Origin: Ptiloglossa arizonensis | Taxonomy: Eukaryota; Arthropoda; Insecta; Hymenoptera; Colletidae | NCBI RefSeq assembly: GCF_051014685.1 | Contig: NC_135051.1 | Coordinates: 15,457,557-15,521,556 of the forward strand | Direction: 5' to 3' | Length of the DNA: 64,000 nt | Notes under the pieces: model-generated | Database searches by the model: none | Told to the model about the DNA's origin: nothing | What the model saw: the letters and a program-made list of their open reading frames with translations, nothing else | Translations under genes and position numbers: made by a program | Part shown: positions 51,186-63,100 of the stretch, in pieces | How positions within the stretch are numbered: the first letter of the stretch is position 1 | Layout of the letters: every line of letters begins with the position of its first letter

Positions 51186-52032
51186 GTGAACCGAGTTGAA
51201 CAAGTATTACATGGTATTGTTAAGGAAGCGATTGTACGACTACAAAAGCCAGAAACTGGCAATCCGAGCACTATGGTAACGACTGCACGTGAAAGGTTAT
51301 TCGCGCATTAGAGGTAGAAAACATTTTCACTTGCCGTGTCGCGAAAGACGCTTCGTTGGAACGAACGAGTTCACTCTTTACCATCGAGAGATTCGCGTAG
51401 TAATAAATATTGTAAATATTAACCATTCGGTAAGAGTTTTCTAGCGAATCTTTTTTTCTTTTTCATAATAACTGAGAAAGTGATTCCAATACTATGATCT
51501 TTGTTTTTTCAAGTTGCGTGGACAAATTTTCAATCACTTTTAATAAAGTATACTTTGAATATTTCGTGATATCGACGTGTTACAGTTAATTTTATCAACT
51601 GCATATAAAACTGGGTATAAAGTAAATAAAGCAAGATAAGAAGAATCTAAAACAAAGCATCGTAGTAATATTTAAATCAAGAACCAAAATTATCAACATT
51701 ACTTTTTACTCTAAAATACTAATAAAAAAGGACTTCTCTTCCTTCCAATTTTGTCAATACATAACACAGTAATTTTCAAGGTAAACCAAAATAACAAGAT
51801 TACCGTACTTAGGTAACCAATCCTACGATTATTCGTACCAATACTATTACACAATTATTTGTCATCGTGTGCGTTAATATTTATTCAACGTTTCGTACAT
51901 TTTGTCCATTTCGTGTCGACGAATATAACGAATATACCTACGTCTCGGTTGATAGTTTCAGATTCAAGCCACGCGAGCCGGTATCGTTCCCTCGTACACG
52001 ATAAATCTCCATTTCTATTTTATTCTTTGCAG
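51186..52032 (+). other. Neurexin-1 intron (847 bp)
   Basis: Starts GTGAAC and ends TATTCTTTGCAG. Both boundaries are supported by phase 0 on each side and by family-like protein sequence on both sides. It is AT-rich with no other feature seen. Confidence 0.85.
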
Positions 52033-52150
52033 ACACCAGCGTCCGGTTTTCCAGGCGTCATGGACGACCTCATATTTTCCGGTGCCGGAAGCGGTTGCAC
52101 CGCCGACGACGAGGACGAAGAATGTACTCCGATCTTCAACCCTGGTTCCG
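52033..52150 (+). CDS. Nrx-1: Neurexin-1 exon: first part of extracellular stalk with Cys-loop
   Basis: Enters in phase 0 after TATTCTTTGCAG and encodes TPASGFPGVMDDLIFSGAGS, then GCTADDEDEECTPIF and NPGS, leaving one base before the donor GTAAGT at 52151. The part DDLIF...C-acidic-C corresponds to vertebrate [20 protein letters not shown], a juxtamembrane cysteine loop. Two Ser-Gly pairs lie beside acidic residues, a setting used for glycosaminoglycan attachment; vertebrate neurexins carry heparan sulfate in this region. Reading past the donor meets a stop after four codons, so skipping of this splice would end the protein. A minus-strand ORF over the same bases is a shadow. Confidence 0.92.
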
Positions 52151-53797
52151 GTAAGTGTAAGTAACGTTTCCGTGGGCGTACGTAATTCCTTCTGCACGTT
52201 TCCTCGCGGAGGAATTTCTTATATGGATTTAATCTCGCATCTCGCACGTGTGACGATTTTACGTGCACGTTATTGTGACCGTTTCTCACGAATCGATTTC
52301 GAAACGATTACGCGACCTCTCGTGAAAAATGAAATCAGCGTACACGAGTCGCTCACTATGGATGTAATCGAGTCATTGCAGATAAAATGGCCAAACGCTT
52401 AAGGAAATTTCCAACAGTTGCAAATAATAATTATTGATCGAGATGTTTAATAGTTTCTACGATATTTACATTATTTAAAAAATTATATTTCATTATGTTA
52501 ATGACTTGAATATTATGATTACAGCTTCTTTTTTATTGCCTTGCTTTTTTTCTTTTCGGTAATGAAAAACTTGTAGTTTTCAGTCCTCTAGTCGACCTAA
52601 AATTTGTTATCGTTTTATACAGAATTACAGGTAACGAAAATTAAGTATAACTTTAATAAGATACCTTTTTCATTGTATTAATTGCACTTGTAACTGTATA
52701 TTGGATTTTTTCTGTGTATAATAATTTATTATTCGGTACTTTAAGTAAAACAGCTTAGGGTGATAGTAATTGAGTGGTAAAGGAGTCCTTTTTAAACACA
52801 CCATTTAGCAACACTTACATTTTGTTTATCGAATTATAAAAAACTTTACACGTTCAAGGAATCGGCCATTTCATTTGCAACGATCTAATACATCGCTGAT
52901 GTATTGTGACATTTGTTGTAAGTAAAAGACAAGTCTGAAGTCTTGGTAAACTTTTTGAACGAAATATTTATGAATAATCGCATGCATACTCTACAGTATT
53001 TTTAATTTTAAAGTTGTCTCAAGTTGGAATTATTCTCATTTAATTTGCATCGAAAATGTTGTATGTCTTTTAACTTATTGAATCTTTCATCGTTCAAAAT
53101 ACTTTGTAATTATTTTTGGAATGTTTTACCTTGTATATTTTATACACAAAATGACACGGAGAGATTATTTATCTCAAAAAGAAATATATGATTCTCTTTA
53201 AAACAACGGTGCAATGGCACTTTGTAGATGCATTCTTGCACTTGCAGTAAAAATGATGGCAAAACATCTCTAACGGTTCAACTTAATAAGAAAGATACGA
53301 TTTGATCATATTGCGTAACTCTCCCTGTATACTAATGTCACTACTTAATATATCGAGATACATCTCTATATAATGGTATAGCAAAAAGGTTTCCCAAATT
53401 TTCTCTATTCACCTTTAGTATCTCAGCAATTTTTCCTTTCGTCACTAGATTAACAATAAAAAAAAAGTAATAAATCTTTTTGAAATAGTTCAAACAATTT
53501 AGCACTTAACAAGTACTTATTGCTGAAGATCATTATGAGAATATTAATAAAAGTTTTCAATATTTGTAACATTCCATTCGAATTCTAGAAACACGTATAT
53601 TGAGAACCACTGGTATCGCATATACATAGTAATATACATTTTCAATCACGATGAATCGGATCGAAAATTATGTCATTCGATAAGTTATACAATTTGAAGC
53701 AAAAACTGTCTTGGTAGCTTTTCGATTAAATCGACCGTATTCGAGTTATTCGCGAAAAACTGCTTTCTCGCAAGTACTCGCTCGACCTATCCGTTTG

Positions 53798-53805
53798 TAT
53801 ATAAG
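53798..53805 (+). promoter_or_regulatory. TATA box of the U6atac gene
   Basis: TATATAAG begins 31 bp before the inferred RNA start at 53829, the usual place for the TATA box of RNA polymerase III snRNA promoters. A proximal sequence element (PSEA) is expected roughly 20-30 bp further upstream. The GC-richer sequence at about 53764-53790 (containing CTCGCAAGTACTCGCTCGAC) is the likely place, but I cannot confirm it because insect PSEA motifs vary between lineages. Confidence 0.7.
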
Positions 53806-53828
53806 AGCGCTGAAGGCGCCCTCATGTT

Positions 53829-53930
53829 GTGTAGTATGAAAGGAGAGACGTTTAGCACTCCCCTAGACAAGGATGGAAACACACATAAATTGGTAAGGCA
53901 CTGTCGCCTTTCGGTGACACTTACCACATT
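53829..53930 (+). ncRNA. U6atac: U6atac small nuclear RNA
   Basis: U6atac pairs with U4atac, then with the 5' splice site and U12 snRNA, and forms the catalytic centre of the minor (U12-type) spliceosome in the nucleus. The sequence matches known U6atac in order. The 5' GTGTAGTATG is followed by AAAGGAGAGA, the 5'-splice-site-pairing segment. Next come TTAGCACTCCCC and GACAAGGATGGAA (U4atac/U12-pairing region) and a short linker. The 3' stem-loop has GGTAAG (53892-53897) pairing with CTTACC (53920-53925), and TGTCGCC pairing with GGTGACA around a TTTC loop. It is about 100 nt, shorter than the 125-nt human RNA because the middle linker is reduced. The TATA box, start and oligo-T terminator are intact, so I expect a functional pol III gene, nested on the same strand as neurexin. 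The exact 3' end is uncertain by a few bases. Confidence 0.95.
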
Positions 53931-53935
53931 TTTTT
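53929..53935 (+). terminator. Oligo-T RNA polymerase III terminator of U6atac
   Basis: Seven consecutive T residues follow the 3' stem-loop by three bases. Runs of four or more T on the non-template strand end pol III transcription. Confidence 0.85.
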
Positions 53936-54849
53936 CGATTAATTAAAATAATTATTGTAACTTAATTATTCTTATATTTCGTTACATATCGGTCAAATGT
54001 TAAATTTTAATACGAAATCGGAAAAATATAAATATTAGAAATAGAGAGAACAAATATTATTGCGTATTATTATATTATTATATTAACAAAATTGTATGTA
54101 AATTTAAACGTGAATTATTTCTGATATGAACAAATTATTTGAATTCTTTGTTCATAATAGAACACACACAGATTCGATAACAGTATTTGAAAGCTTAAAA
54201 TTCGATTTTCGTTCTCAGCTTTAAACAACCTCGTACTTTGCATTATTATATTAACAATAACATACCTGCAGCGCAAATAATTAAACACACATTTCCTGTG
54301 GTTCGACTGCTATAAAAGAAAATGGAGACACGTTAATTTTCTACTGTGACCTATAAACCTCAATTAAACACAAATTATAATTATCTCGAAATCGAAAATA
54401 TGTCCGGACGTTTCATTTCATCGGGTCAATTTAGTACGATAAGCTTGGTTAAAAAGCATTTATTATTAATACAAGATTATTAAACCACGCGTCAATTATT
54501 TACAAATTAAAGATGAAAAATATCTCTATGTGTAATAAATGTTTCATAAATTTGTTTAGTCTACTTTTTACTTCAGTAATTAACTAACGATAATGAAAAT
54601 GAATCAACAATGGGAACATTAATAGTTCATTAACAAAGTTTATTTCCAACGTATATGAAATATTTTGTTTAACGTACAAAAGAGACTAAAAAAAAAAATT
54701 TTTTTATCAATCCACCAACACAATGTGGTTCAATCTGAACAAAATTTAATCGGTATAAAATGTGATTCGCGATAATCTTTATTCAATCTGATAATCTGTT
54801 TATATACAAACTTGTCCGAATAAATTCCTGTCTAACCAATCATCATATC

Positions 54850-55110
54850 GATCATCGTTTAGTAACATCTCGTGACGAGAGTGGCGCGAGGAGAGGTAGG
54901 GCAGAGGAGAACACGCGCACGCACGATCGGGTTCGCATATCGCATGGCATGCCACCTTTTCGTCTTCATGCTTGCCCAGTTGTATCTTCGATTCATTTGC
55001 ATATTTAGGATCCCTGGCCGGTGCCCCTCCTTTCTCTTTCCCGTCGACCTCCTCGCGCTGCTTGCCAGCCGGTTCGAAAATCTTCTCCGGCTGACTAAAA
55101 ACTGAATTAA
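54850..55110. other. Small GC-rich island, no recognisable gene
   Basis: Overlapping ORFs on both strands (77 and 95 codons) with no recognisable domain. Confidence 0.4.
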
Positions 55111-57549
55111 TACCATCCCTTTAATAAACCGACGCACGCTCGACACGATTAAATGTGACTGTCACCAGTGGGCAGCTGGTTATTTCAGACGCGTGACATT
55201 TCAGCAGTGAAAATACACCGCTGACGAGATGAGCGAAAGACAAGGAGATAAGAAGGAGGAGGACCGATGCAAATGCTTACTTGCGGGAACTGTTTTGGAT
55301 AACGAAACATTTGCGGTGGATGTATATACGTACATATATACATACTTTTCGTTTTTTAAAATCGAGAGTCATGGACGTTGGTCCCTTAGTTTCGGATTCT
55401 TACGTTTCTAACGGTGCTTATAGACGCTCCACAAAAGCGCTCATCGTAAACACTTTCGGCATCTATAGACACTTAGCCGACCCGTGTACCGCGTGCGGTG
55501 AACTCCTATAGGCGTTCCACGTACATGCACAATAAACGCGGTTATAAGATTTCCGCACGCGACACGAGTAAATATAAAATCGAGTAACAATTATCTTACA
55601 AACTTTTTTACGAATCGAAAAATTAGTTAAGATCACAACTATCATCCATCAATAGAGATTGTTTAAAAATAAATAAAATACATCGTCTATAATCATCGAC
55701 TAACGTTTTTAGCCTTTTGCTATTAATTTCTTGATTCGATTATAACGATTAACGAATTAATTGTGTCGGACAATTACATTCTCTTTGATTGTTTGAATTA
55801 TTCATTAATCATAAGTATTGATTACGTATCAACCATAATCATTAGTCATTGTCTTCATTAGGTGATAATCACGATTGTTAATTGTTAATCAGATTACGTT
55901 GTATGTATCTGACAAAAGCACTGAAAGGATTGAAATTTCGTCGTTCGAAAAAATCTTACCAAGGAAGAAAATTTACTTCGTAGATTGTTAGGTATTAAAC
56001 CGGTGTTAAATTATGTGAAAGTTGAATCTGTGCTGTATTTACTTCTTGCATTTATTAATTTGTAAACGAACACTTGTGTGCAGAATTATCGTTTGCATCT
56101 CCGTTTCGCAATTTACATCATTGGCGAGTAATTTTCATAAAAATTCGTTGATAACCGCGTTCAAAGTTTAACTTTCGGTACACGTTGCGGATAAGAGCGA
56201 CCACGATCGTTCGTCGTTCTGTTGTACAATACAGTCACGGAACTGTTAAGATAGCGGACGTAATTGTTCGAAATCACGCATGGCTTGTACAAGAGATTTA
56301 CTATTCGAGATGATCGCGACCGATCGTGTATTTTTGTACACGTGATCCTTAATGGATGTTTCTCCTTCTACGTGTCACGTAATTGCATTTTTGCATTCCG
56401 TTTGCTCCATTATTGCGAATGATTTGTGAGAATTTTCCAAACAAAGCTAGTATCGAAATCTAATACGATAAACACGGAATCTATCGTTTAAAAATTCATC
56501 GCCCATAGAAAGAGTAATTTGTCTTCTGATAAACGTTGTTACGTTCAATTAACAATATTGTCGAATGAACAATGCATGAAATTATAAAAAATTAATGGTA
56601 ACGTTTAAACTGTTGCAATTGTTAATCATATCGGTTCACTATATTTCCGCATTTTTAAAGAATATTTTTATTTTTCATTTATCTGATAATAATAGTATAT
56701 TTTCTCTAGGATTATAGGGAAAAAATATTGACAAGATACTTATTGATTTCATTGAGTCGTAAATCGACAAAAAAGTGTTAAAATAAATTTCCAATATTTG
56801 CTTTGACGGAACACACAATTTTCTCAAAATATTCATCCTAGTTTGCAAAACAATATTTGTCTATTTATCTCCCAAGTCAAATCGACTCCGTTTACGATTA
56901 GTGGATAAAGTGACAGGGCTTAAAGATTAGAGCTACATGGGGTTGCAGTTATAGAACTTCCCTTCACACTTAATCTGAGTTTAAAATTAACCGAGACGTC
57001 GGTAAACATTCTTGCAAATATAAAAACTGTTGCGAAACGTACCAGAGAAATACGGATATGAATTCTTTACTAACAAATTAATTAAAATTTTATTTTGGAC
57101 AAAACGATTCTAACGAGTTTATGATAACTACTTTTTCTTACGATCGTTAAATATAATTGTTCTCTAAAATGTTAAAATACATTGCTCCGGCAGGTATATT
57201 GAAAAATACAAATTGTTTATTGGAATAACAAACATCGAATAATAGCAATGTAAAGTGATTCCTGCATAACGTTCATTGAATCGAACCGTTATTTAACATG
57301 TAATTGTAATTCATAATTAAAATTCAAACGAGATAGGTAGTATTGCATTTGCAGTAAATTTCTATTTAGAAACTATTTAACGTTAACCATTACATAGGAA
57401 TTTATCGAATTGCTATATTAAATTCTCCTAGTTTTAATTAAAAATTAAATTATTTTACTAATTTTGTTATTGCCCAAATATGCCTCTTAAAAAATAAACT
57501 TTGCAACAAAAAGTAAAAAATATTCATCAATAGAAACTTAACTTAAATA

Positions 57550-57780
57550 TTACAAAAACATACCTACCTGCATGCATGCAGATATTATACGAGCATTCAA
57601 GTTAACAAAAATTGTTCTTACAGTTACATTGTTATCTTATTGACCCTTTGTTTTACATATAAACAATCTTAATATCACAAAGACTTACCTAGATATCATA
57701 GAAGCATTAAAGTTTACAAAAATGGTTCCTATCGATACCTCATCGATCCCCCATCTTAAATATAAACAATCTTATAACTC
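57550..57780. repeat. Diverged tandem duplication, ~120-bp unit
   Basis: An acTTACCT/CATACCT, GATATTATA/GATATCATA, GAGCATTcAAGTT, ACAAAAAT and ATATAAACAATCTTA series occurs at about 57557-57672 and again at about 57683-57774. The first copy also contains the palindrome TGCATGCATGCA at 57570. Confidence 0.65.
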
Positions 57781-58129
57781 GGTAAATTCTCAGTTCACTT
57801 CGGTTCCTCGGACCATGTTAAATGAGTTCAGGTTAACAGACTTACTCGACCGACTGTCCATAAACGTGTAAGTAGATATTTTCCACCCTTAAATCAGGTT
57901 ACAATGTAATCCCATTAGTCGTTACAAGCAGTCTTATTGAACGTTTTCGACCCCCTTCCGCTCGTATATAGATATACACGTATATACAGTATACATATAT
58001 ACACGTTAAAATAGCTGAAAGATTGACAAGCAATTCGATTAACAGCCATACCTAAAACGAAGAATTTATTTAAGATTCTAATCCGTATCGACTTCTGTTA
58101 TTTAAAACTGTGACAACACAATACGTTGT

Positions 58130-58560
58130 ATCAATAATTGGCGAAAATGATCAAGACCAATCACCTCTTGAGAACCAATGCAACTCGCTCGACATCGATC
58201 CAACGACAAACCGACCGCGACATGCCAAAAATGATTCGTACGAAATCGAAAATCAACGAAATTGCCAACGAAATTGAGTTCAAAGGAATACGAACCTGGT
58301 ACGGGATATCGCGACCAGCGAACAAAACGTTCCCAATCAAACGTGCATTCTATCTCCATTATCGTTCCTTTACCCCCGTGCCCACCCGCCCCCTCTTCCA
58401 TCAGGCTTTCAACCGCTCTCGCAATAACCGCATTTTCGTTTCACGTTACACCGATGACGCAAACGCCCGAGCACCGTGGAAATTATGCGAGCATCGCGAC
58501 GCAATTCCAATAAACACGATCCTTTGCGCGTTAAAATTTATTTAACGGTTGCGTCACACG
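58130..58560. other. Mildly GC-rich block with chance ORFs
   Basis: A 135-codon plus frame (58138-58545), an 83-codon plus frame and a 99-codon minus frame overlap here. None has a recognisable domain, and no splice-bounded exon fits the phase 1 neurexin intron convincingly. Confidence 0.4.
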
Positions 58561-58724
58561 ATTTTCCTTACGTTTTGTTCCAGTAGCTCCGAAATGACAC
58601 TTTGAATGATTTTGGAAAAATAACGTAACAGATACGCGTCGCTTGGGTGGAACTTTTTACAAAAAATATTCAAGTACACGTAGGTGTGTTTATGTACGGA
58701 GAGATTTGCAATAGGTGTGTGAAA

Positions 58725-59050
58725 CTTTAAGGGATGATAAAATCATAAAATCTACCGTAGAAAATTTCAAAAGGGGTGATATGAAAATAAGAAAATCTAG
58801 CATAGAAGATTTAGAAAAGGGTGATACGAAAATAGTGATGTCTAGCGTGGTAGATTATACAGTGAAAAAATTCTAGCGTGAAAAACTCTAGTCTGAAAGA
58901 CATCTAGGGTGAAAAAATTCAACCGTGAAACAAATTATATCGAGAAAAAATTTTAACGTAAAAAGATTGTAGCTTAGAAAATTCTGACGTAACGAAATTG
59001 TACGGTAAGAAGAATTCTACTTTAAAAAAGATTCTAAGGTAAAAAAAATC
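58725..59050. repeat. Degenerate short tandem repeats
   Basis: GGGTGATAxGAAAATA, AAATCTAxCxTAGAAxATTT and TCTAGxxTGAAAAA words recur with variable spacing, about 50 bp at first and then about 20 bp. This is a decayed minisatellite. Confidence 0.5.
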
Positions 59051-59649
59051 ACAAGATTTTCGGTTAGAGCTATCGATTGCTAACGATACGCGTAAGAGGC
59101 GTCAGAAGCGATTGGTACCACTGACGGAGCACGCGCGTTGGTCACGACGAAGACAGTGCCATCTAGAAGGACCCATTTAACGTACGAAAAAGAAAACCGC
59201 TCGAAAAAGTTCGAGATGTAATTTTGTCTTATTTCAACAAGTAGAATCACCCCTTAAAGTTTCGAACACCTGTTGCTGAACACTCCGTATATACTGAAAA
59301 CGACTCAAAAACAAACGAATCGGAGCGTTTGATAAGAAAGTACATAGTTTGTTCCATAGCAATGATTCAATCGCATTTTCAATCGCGATATGAATTAAGT
59401 CTCGAGTAATAGATTGCTGAACTCTTTCCAAATAGAAGTTATCTTCTCCCGTAAGAACTTCTTTCAAACTCTTCTCAAAAGAATCGATCCATCTATAATT
59501 GCTTCGATTATCTCCATTTATATTATCATTAACCAAACTGCTCGATATTCGAATTTGAAAATATATTCTTCTTTCGAATCTTTTACTTATAATATTAATC
59601 CATATACTCGAGTTACGAAGGTTTGAAGTTATCGGTTTTCGTATATAAT

Positions 59650-59960
59650 TCTCTAAGATTGTTTACTTCTTCGTTTAATACTTACCATATACCTACAAGT
59701 ATAATTAAACGTTAAAAAATAAATTGTTATTCTCACTGTCCACCGATTCAATCCGGCCTGTGGAAAGATTAACACCGATAAATTACCATTTGTATTATCA
59801 TCGACTTGTTTTTAATCTTTCACTTGATAATAATATTAATCTACATACAAACCCATTAGTTTTCGTGTAAGGTTGACATTGTTCACTTCTTCGTTCAATT
59901 CGTACAAGTAGAATTACATATTAACAATAAATTGTTTCTTTGCCTGTCCACAATTTTTAT
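59650..59960. repeat. Diverged direct duplication, ~220-bp offset
   Basis: TTCACTTCTTCGTT...ACAAGTA...AATAAATTGTT...CTGTCCAC occurs in the same order at about 59664-59745 and 59882-59950. The copies are clearly diverged. Confidence 0.55.
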
Positions 59961-60012
59961 TCAGTTAGGAACAATGTTGCGTAAACGCTTCTAACGCTCT
60001 GTATGTTCACAG

Positions 60013-60186
60013 ACGATATAATAACGCCGGTGTACGTCGCCCCGACGAGGTCCCCGACGACGTTCAAGTCGAAGCACCGGAAGGAGAACATCCAGGAACG
60101 TCCGACCTGTGACGACGAAGAGGACTGCGAGGAAGGCTCGGGCGAACCGGTCACCACCGAGGAGATCTTCGTCACATCGGCCACCG
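60013..60186 (+). CDS. Nrx-1: Neurexin-1 exon: second part of extracellular stalk with a second Cys-loop
   Basis: Follows acceptor TATGTTCACAG and takes in one base, so the joined protein reads ...NPGS-DDIITPVYVAPTRSPTT, then a basic stretch FKSKHRKENIQERP, then TCDDEEDCEEGSGEPVTTEE and IFVTSAT. This is the low-complexity, Thr/Pro-containing stalk before the membrane span. CDDEEDC is a second acidic loop between cysteines, and EEGSGEP is a good glycosaminoglycan attachment setting. The 3' end is set at 60186 (phase 1) before GTCCGT, a weak donor chosen because the sequence just after turns into a long T-rich tract. The frame continues open to a stop at 60417-60419, so a read-through form ending in ...NLAT is possible. 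The transmembrane segment is not in this exon. Confidence 0.85.
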
Positions 60187-63100
60187 GTCCGTTCCCCCTC
60201 TCTTCTCCTTTCGTTTCTTCTATTTTTTTTTTTTTTTTCGTTTTCAATTTTTCTTTCCCCCGCTCGCAGGACACTCGATTTTCACTCGAGTTCGCTCGCG
60301 AACACGCGACGCCTGGTATTGATCTTCCGCGCACGGTTTCCTCTCGTTCACTTCCTAGTGCATGCTCGCCGCTCGTACCTGCGGAGTATTTCCAAGACTT
60401 GAGGAATCTAGCGACGTAGAGCAATCCCCCGTACAGGGAAATCGGAAGTTTGGAACACGAGGGGAAGTTCTCCCCGCTTTGGAGACCGTTTGGATCCGCG
60501 AAAAGCGCGAAACCAGACGTTCGAGATGAAAATATTCCCATTTCGCGAGGGAGAGTAGATTTCTATGTCCTTGTATCCGAGAGGAGTCGTGGTTCCTATA
60601 GGCGGATTTCTCGAGTCCCCTTTCGATAGGGGAAACTCGAGTTAATCGGTGTACGATGATTTGGAAATGGTTTATTCAGGATGAGATTTTTAATTGTTGT
60701 TCACGAGTCAACGGACACTCGACAAATCCGAATTTAAAAACAATTTTTTTACCGGTGATCTTATTATTTTATATTTATTTGTTTCAAGTTATCGATTTAG
60801 TAGAACACTTACGGTGCGTGTGATCTAAGAAACGTACAGTAAGTAAGAACGTAGGAGGTAAGTAAATTTTCGAGACGTGTCTAGAATCGATGAAAAACTT
60901 GTGGCGAATGTTATGGGAGAATTGGAATTTTGAACACGCTAAAGATATTAATCGACGGAACGATAGTTTTGTATTTTTTGGCCAGGAACTTACTGGTAAA
61001 ACTTGAACAAATAATATGATTTTCTGTGTAATGCAAAGAATTTAGAAATGTTAATTTCGTTTGAAAATTGACATCATTCGATAATATCGAGTCGCTTTTA
61101 TTCTGCTTTTATCAAGTAACCAATGGCTTATGAACGTTACTTGTCTTGTTAAGTAGTCAAAGGATCTTAATTGTTTCAATTTGAAACCTCTTCGATGCTA
61201 GTTAATGTAAATCTCAAATACATCAAAGGTTCCTGTTCCTGCTAATTTTATTAAAACCACCTTTAATGAATTTTAGATTAGCTTTAACCACGTTTGTACC
61301 GGAGATAATTTAAATAGAAATTGAAACACGTAACACGCAGATACTCGGTTTCCACTGTACTACTGAAATGCATTCCAAATTTTCAGTTTCTACGATATTT
61401 TTTTTAAAACGGTTCGCGAAATTCGGATGCAATAAATAGTCGAGTAATTAGAGGTTACGTTTGAAAAAAAAACTACGGACGATATTTGTTATTTGAGTTT
61501 GCAAAATGTACTCGCTCGAATATTAAATTTCCACGTGCACGGGCGGGAAAAATGTGCGTACCGTCGTGTTTATTTTAAGAACCAAAATTATTAACTAGAT
61601 GAAGTCTCGAGGTGCAACTTTAATTTTTTAATGGGGTTTTACACAGTGACGGGACTTGGAATACCAAAAATTAATAATATCATGGCGAGCCATATCTCCA
61701 AAATAAATTTTTACCAGTCGTATCTACCGAAGCAAAAGCGCACCGGAAGAGTGTTAAATTCATCTGATGCAATTTTCTCTCAAAGCAAAAATAGACCAAA
61801 AATAGTTCGTGTCGTTTTCATATGTTGAAAAACATCGTTTCGTTGATAATATCAAAATTTTGAAACCTCGTGAAAGGTCTACAATAAATATTCTATTAAT
61901 ATTTACAAGTTAGGTTAATGTTTCTTCCATGTCACGCATTTAAAGTTACCAAATTAAAAATTTGTTTTTGGAATACGTATACTATAAAGTTTAATATTTG
62001 TCTTTCGATAGAATTCCTCGTAATATTGAGTTACCATCAACGTTCAAATCTGTTTCATCGTATTTTGTTTCGTGCATAACTTTGAGGTTAGGTTTAAAAA
62101 CAGTCCTTGATTGTACCTTGTCTTTACGCGTTTATTAACTTATTCTGACTGGATTCGTATGATTTTCTTTCAATTCTCATAATAAAAACGTTATAATAAT
62201 GATAATATACTTAACAATCGATTAGAGAATATCTTAAAGTCGATAAATATACTCCTATAATTTTTGTTTATTCCTAATGTACAAAGAAGTAAAAAAGTAA
62301 TTGAATAGAGAACAAAAAATACGCAGTTCAATGTGTAAAATTCAAAGTTTTAACCATATAAAAATAATCCTTTTTAGAAAAAAATTTAACTCGTAAAAAT
62401 TAACAAAACCGTATTATAATTATCACCTATACAACGCGAAATACGAGATATTTGCTTGAAAATGCCTTTTCCTGAACAAATTGGTCTATAATTCGTTGCA
62501 AAGAGAACTTTTTTTCAAAATCAATATTTCAACAAACGTAGAAAAATTGTCCACGAATATATTTTTTTCGTTATTATCTTTAATATTTTTATCGAAATGT
62601 ATTCAGTAGGGGTTAAAAAATTCCTATAGAAATAATACGGAGTAGAAATATTTATAGAAATCGAAGCTGAAATACCACACCCCGGAAAGGTTAAGGTCTA
62701 GGCAACCCTTAATTACGATCCGTGCAATAATATTCGAAATGCAAGCGTGAGAAAGGGGAGAAAGAATGCAGGAGGGCCTCGTTACGGAAATACTTGGCCC
62801 GTGGGCGTCCTCTTCATCTGCATATCCCTCAACTTCGTGCGGTGAAAGCTCCACCAATCCCGTCTGCCACCGGTTAAGTTGACCGTCACGAAAATAGCGC
62901 TACCCTCTTCGACGCGACGGGGATGCGACTTCTTTCAGTACGGCGCTCTTCACCGCAGAATAGGGCGTCCTCTCCATCGTTTGCTCGGCCTTCGTTTATC
63001 GCGGTTAAAGTAATTCCGCGTCAGTCGACGAATAGAACACCCACAGAGCTCACCAACCGTTACGAAATTTCCTTTCGAGTCTTCTATCCGGGGTTGACCT

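Larger units (their letters stand above)
52151..60012 (+). other. Neurexin-1 intron (7.9 kb) hosting the U6atac gene
   Basis: Bounded by GTAAGT and by TATGTTCACAG, with phase 1 on both sides. Apart from U6atac at 53829 it is AT-rich. Parts 52160-53790, 53940-54850, 55110-57540 and 59050-59650 show nothing I can support beyond chance ORFs. A GC-richer block, duplicated segments and degenerate short repeats are listed separately. Confidence 0.8.
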
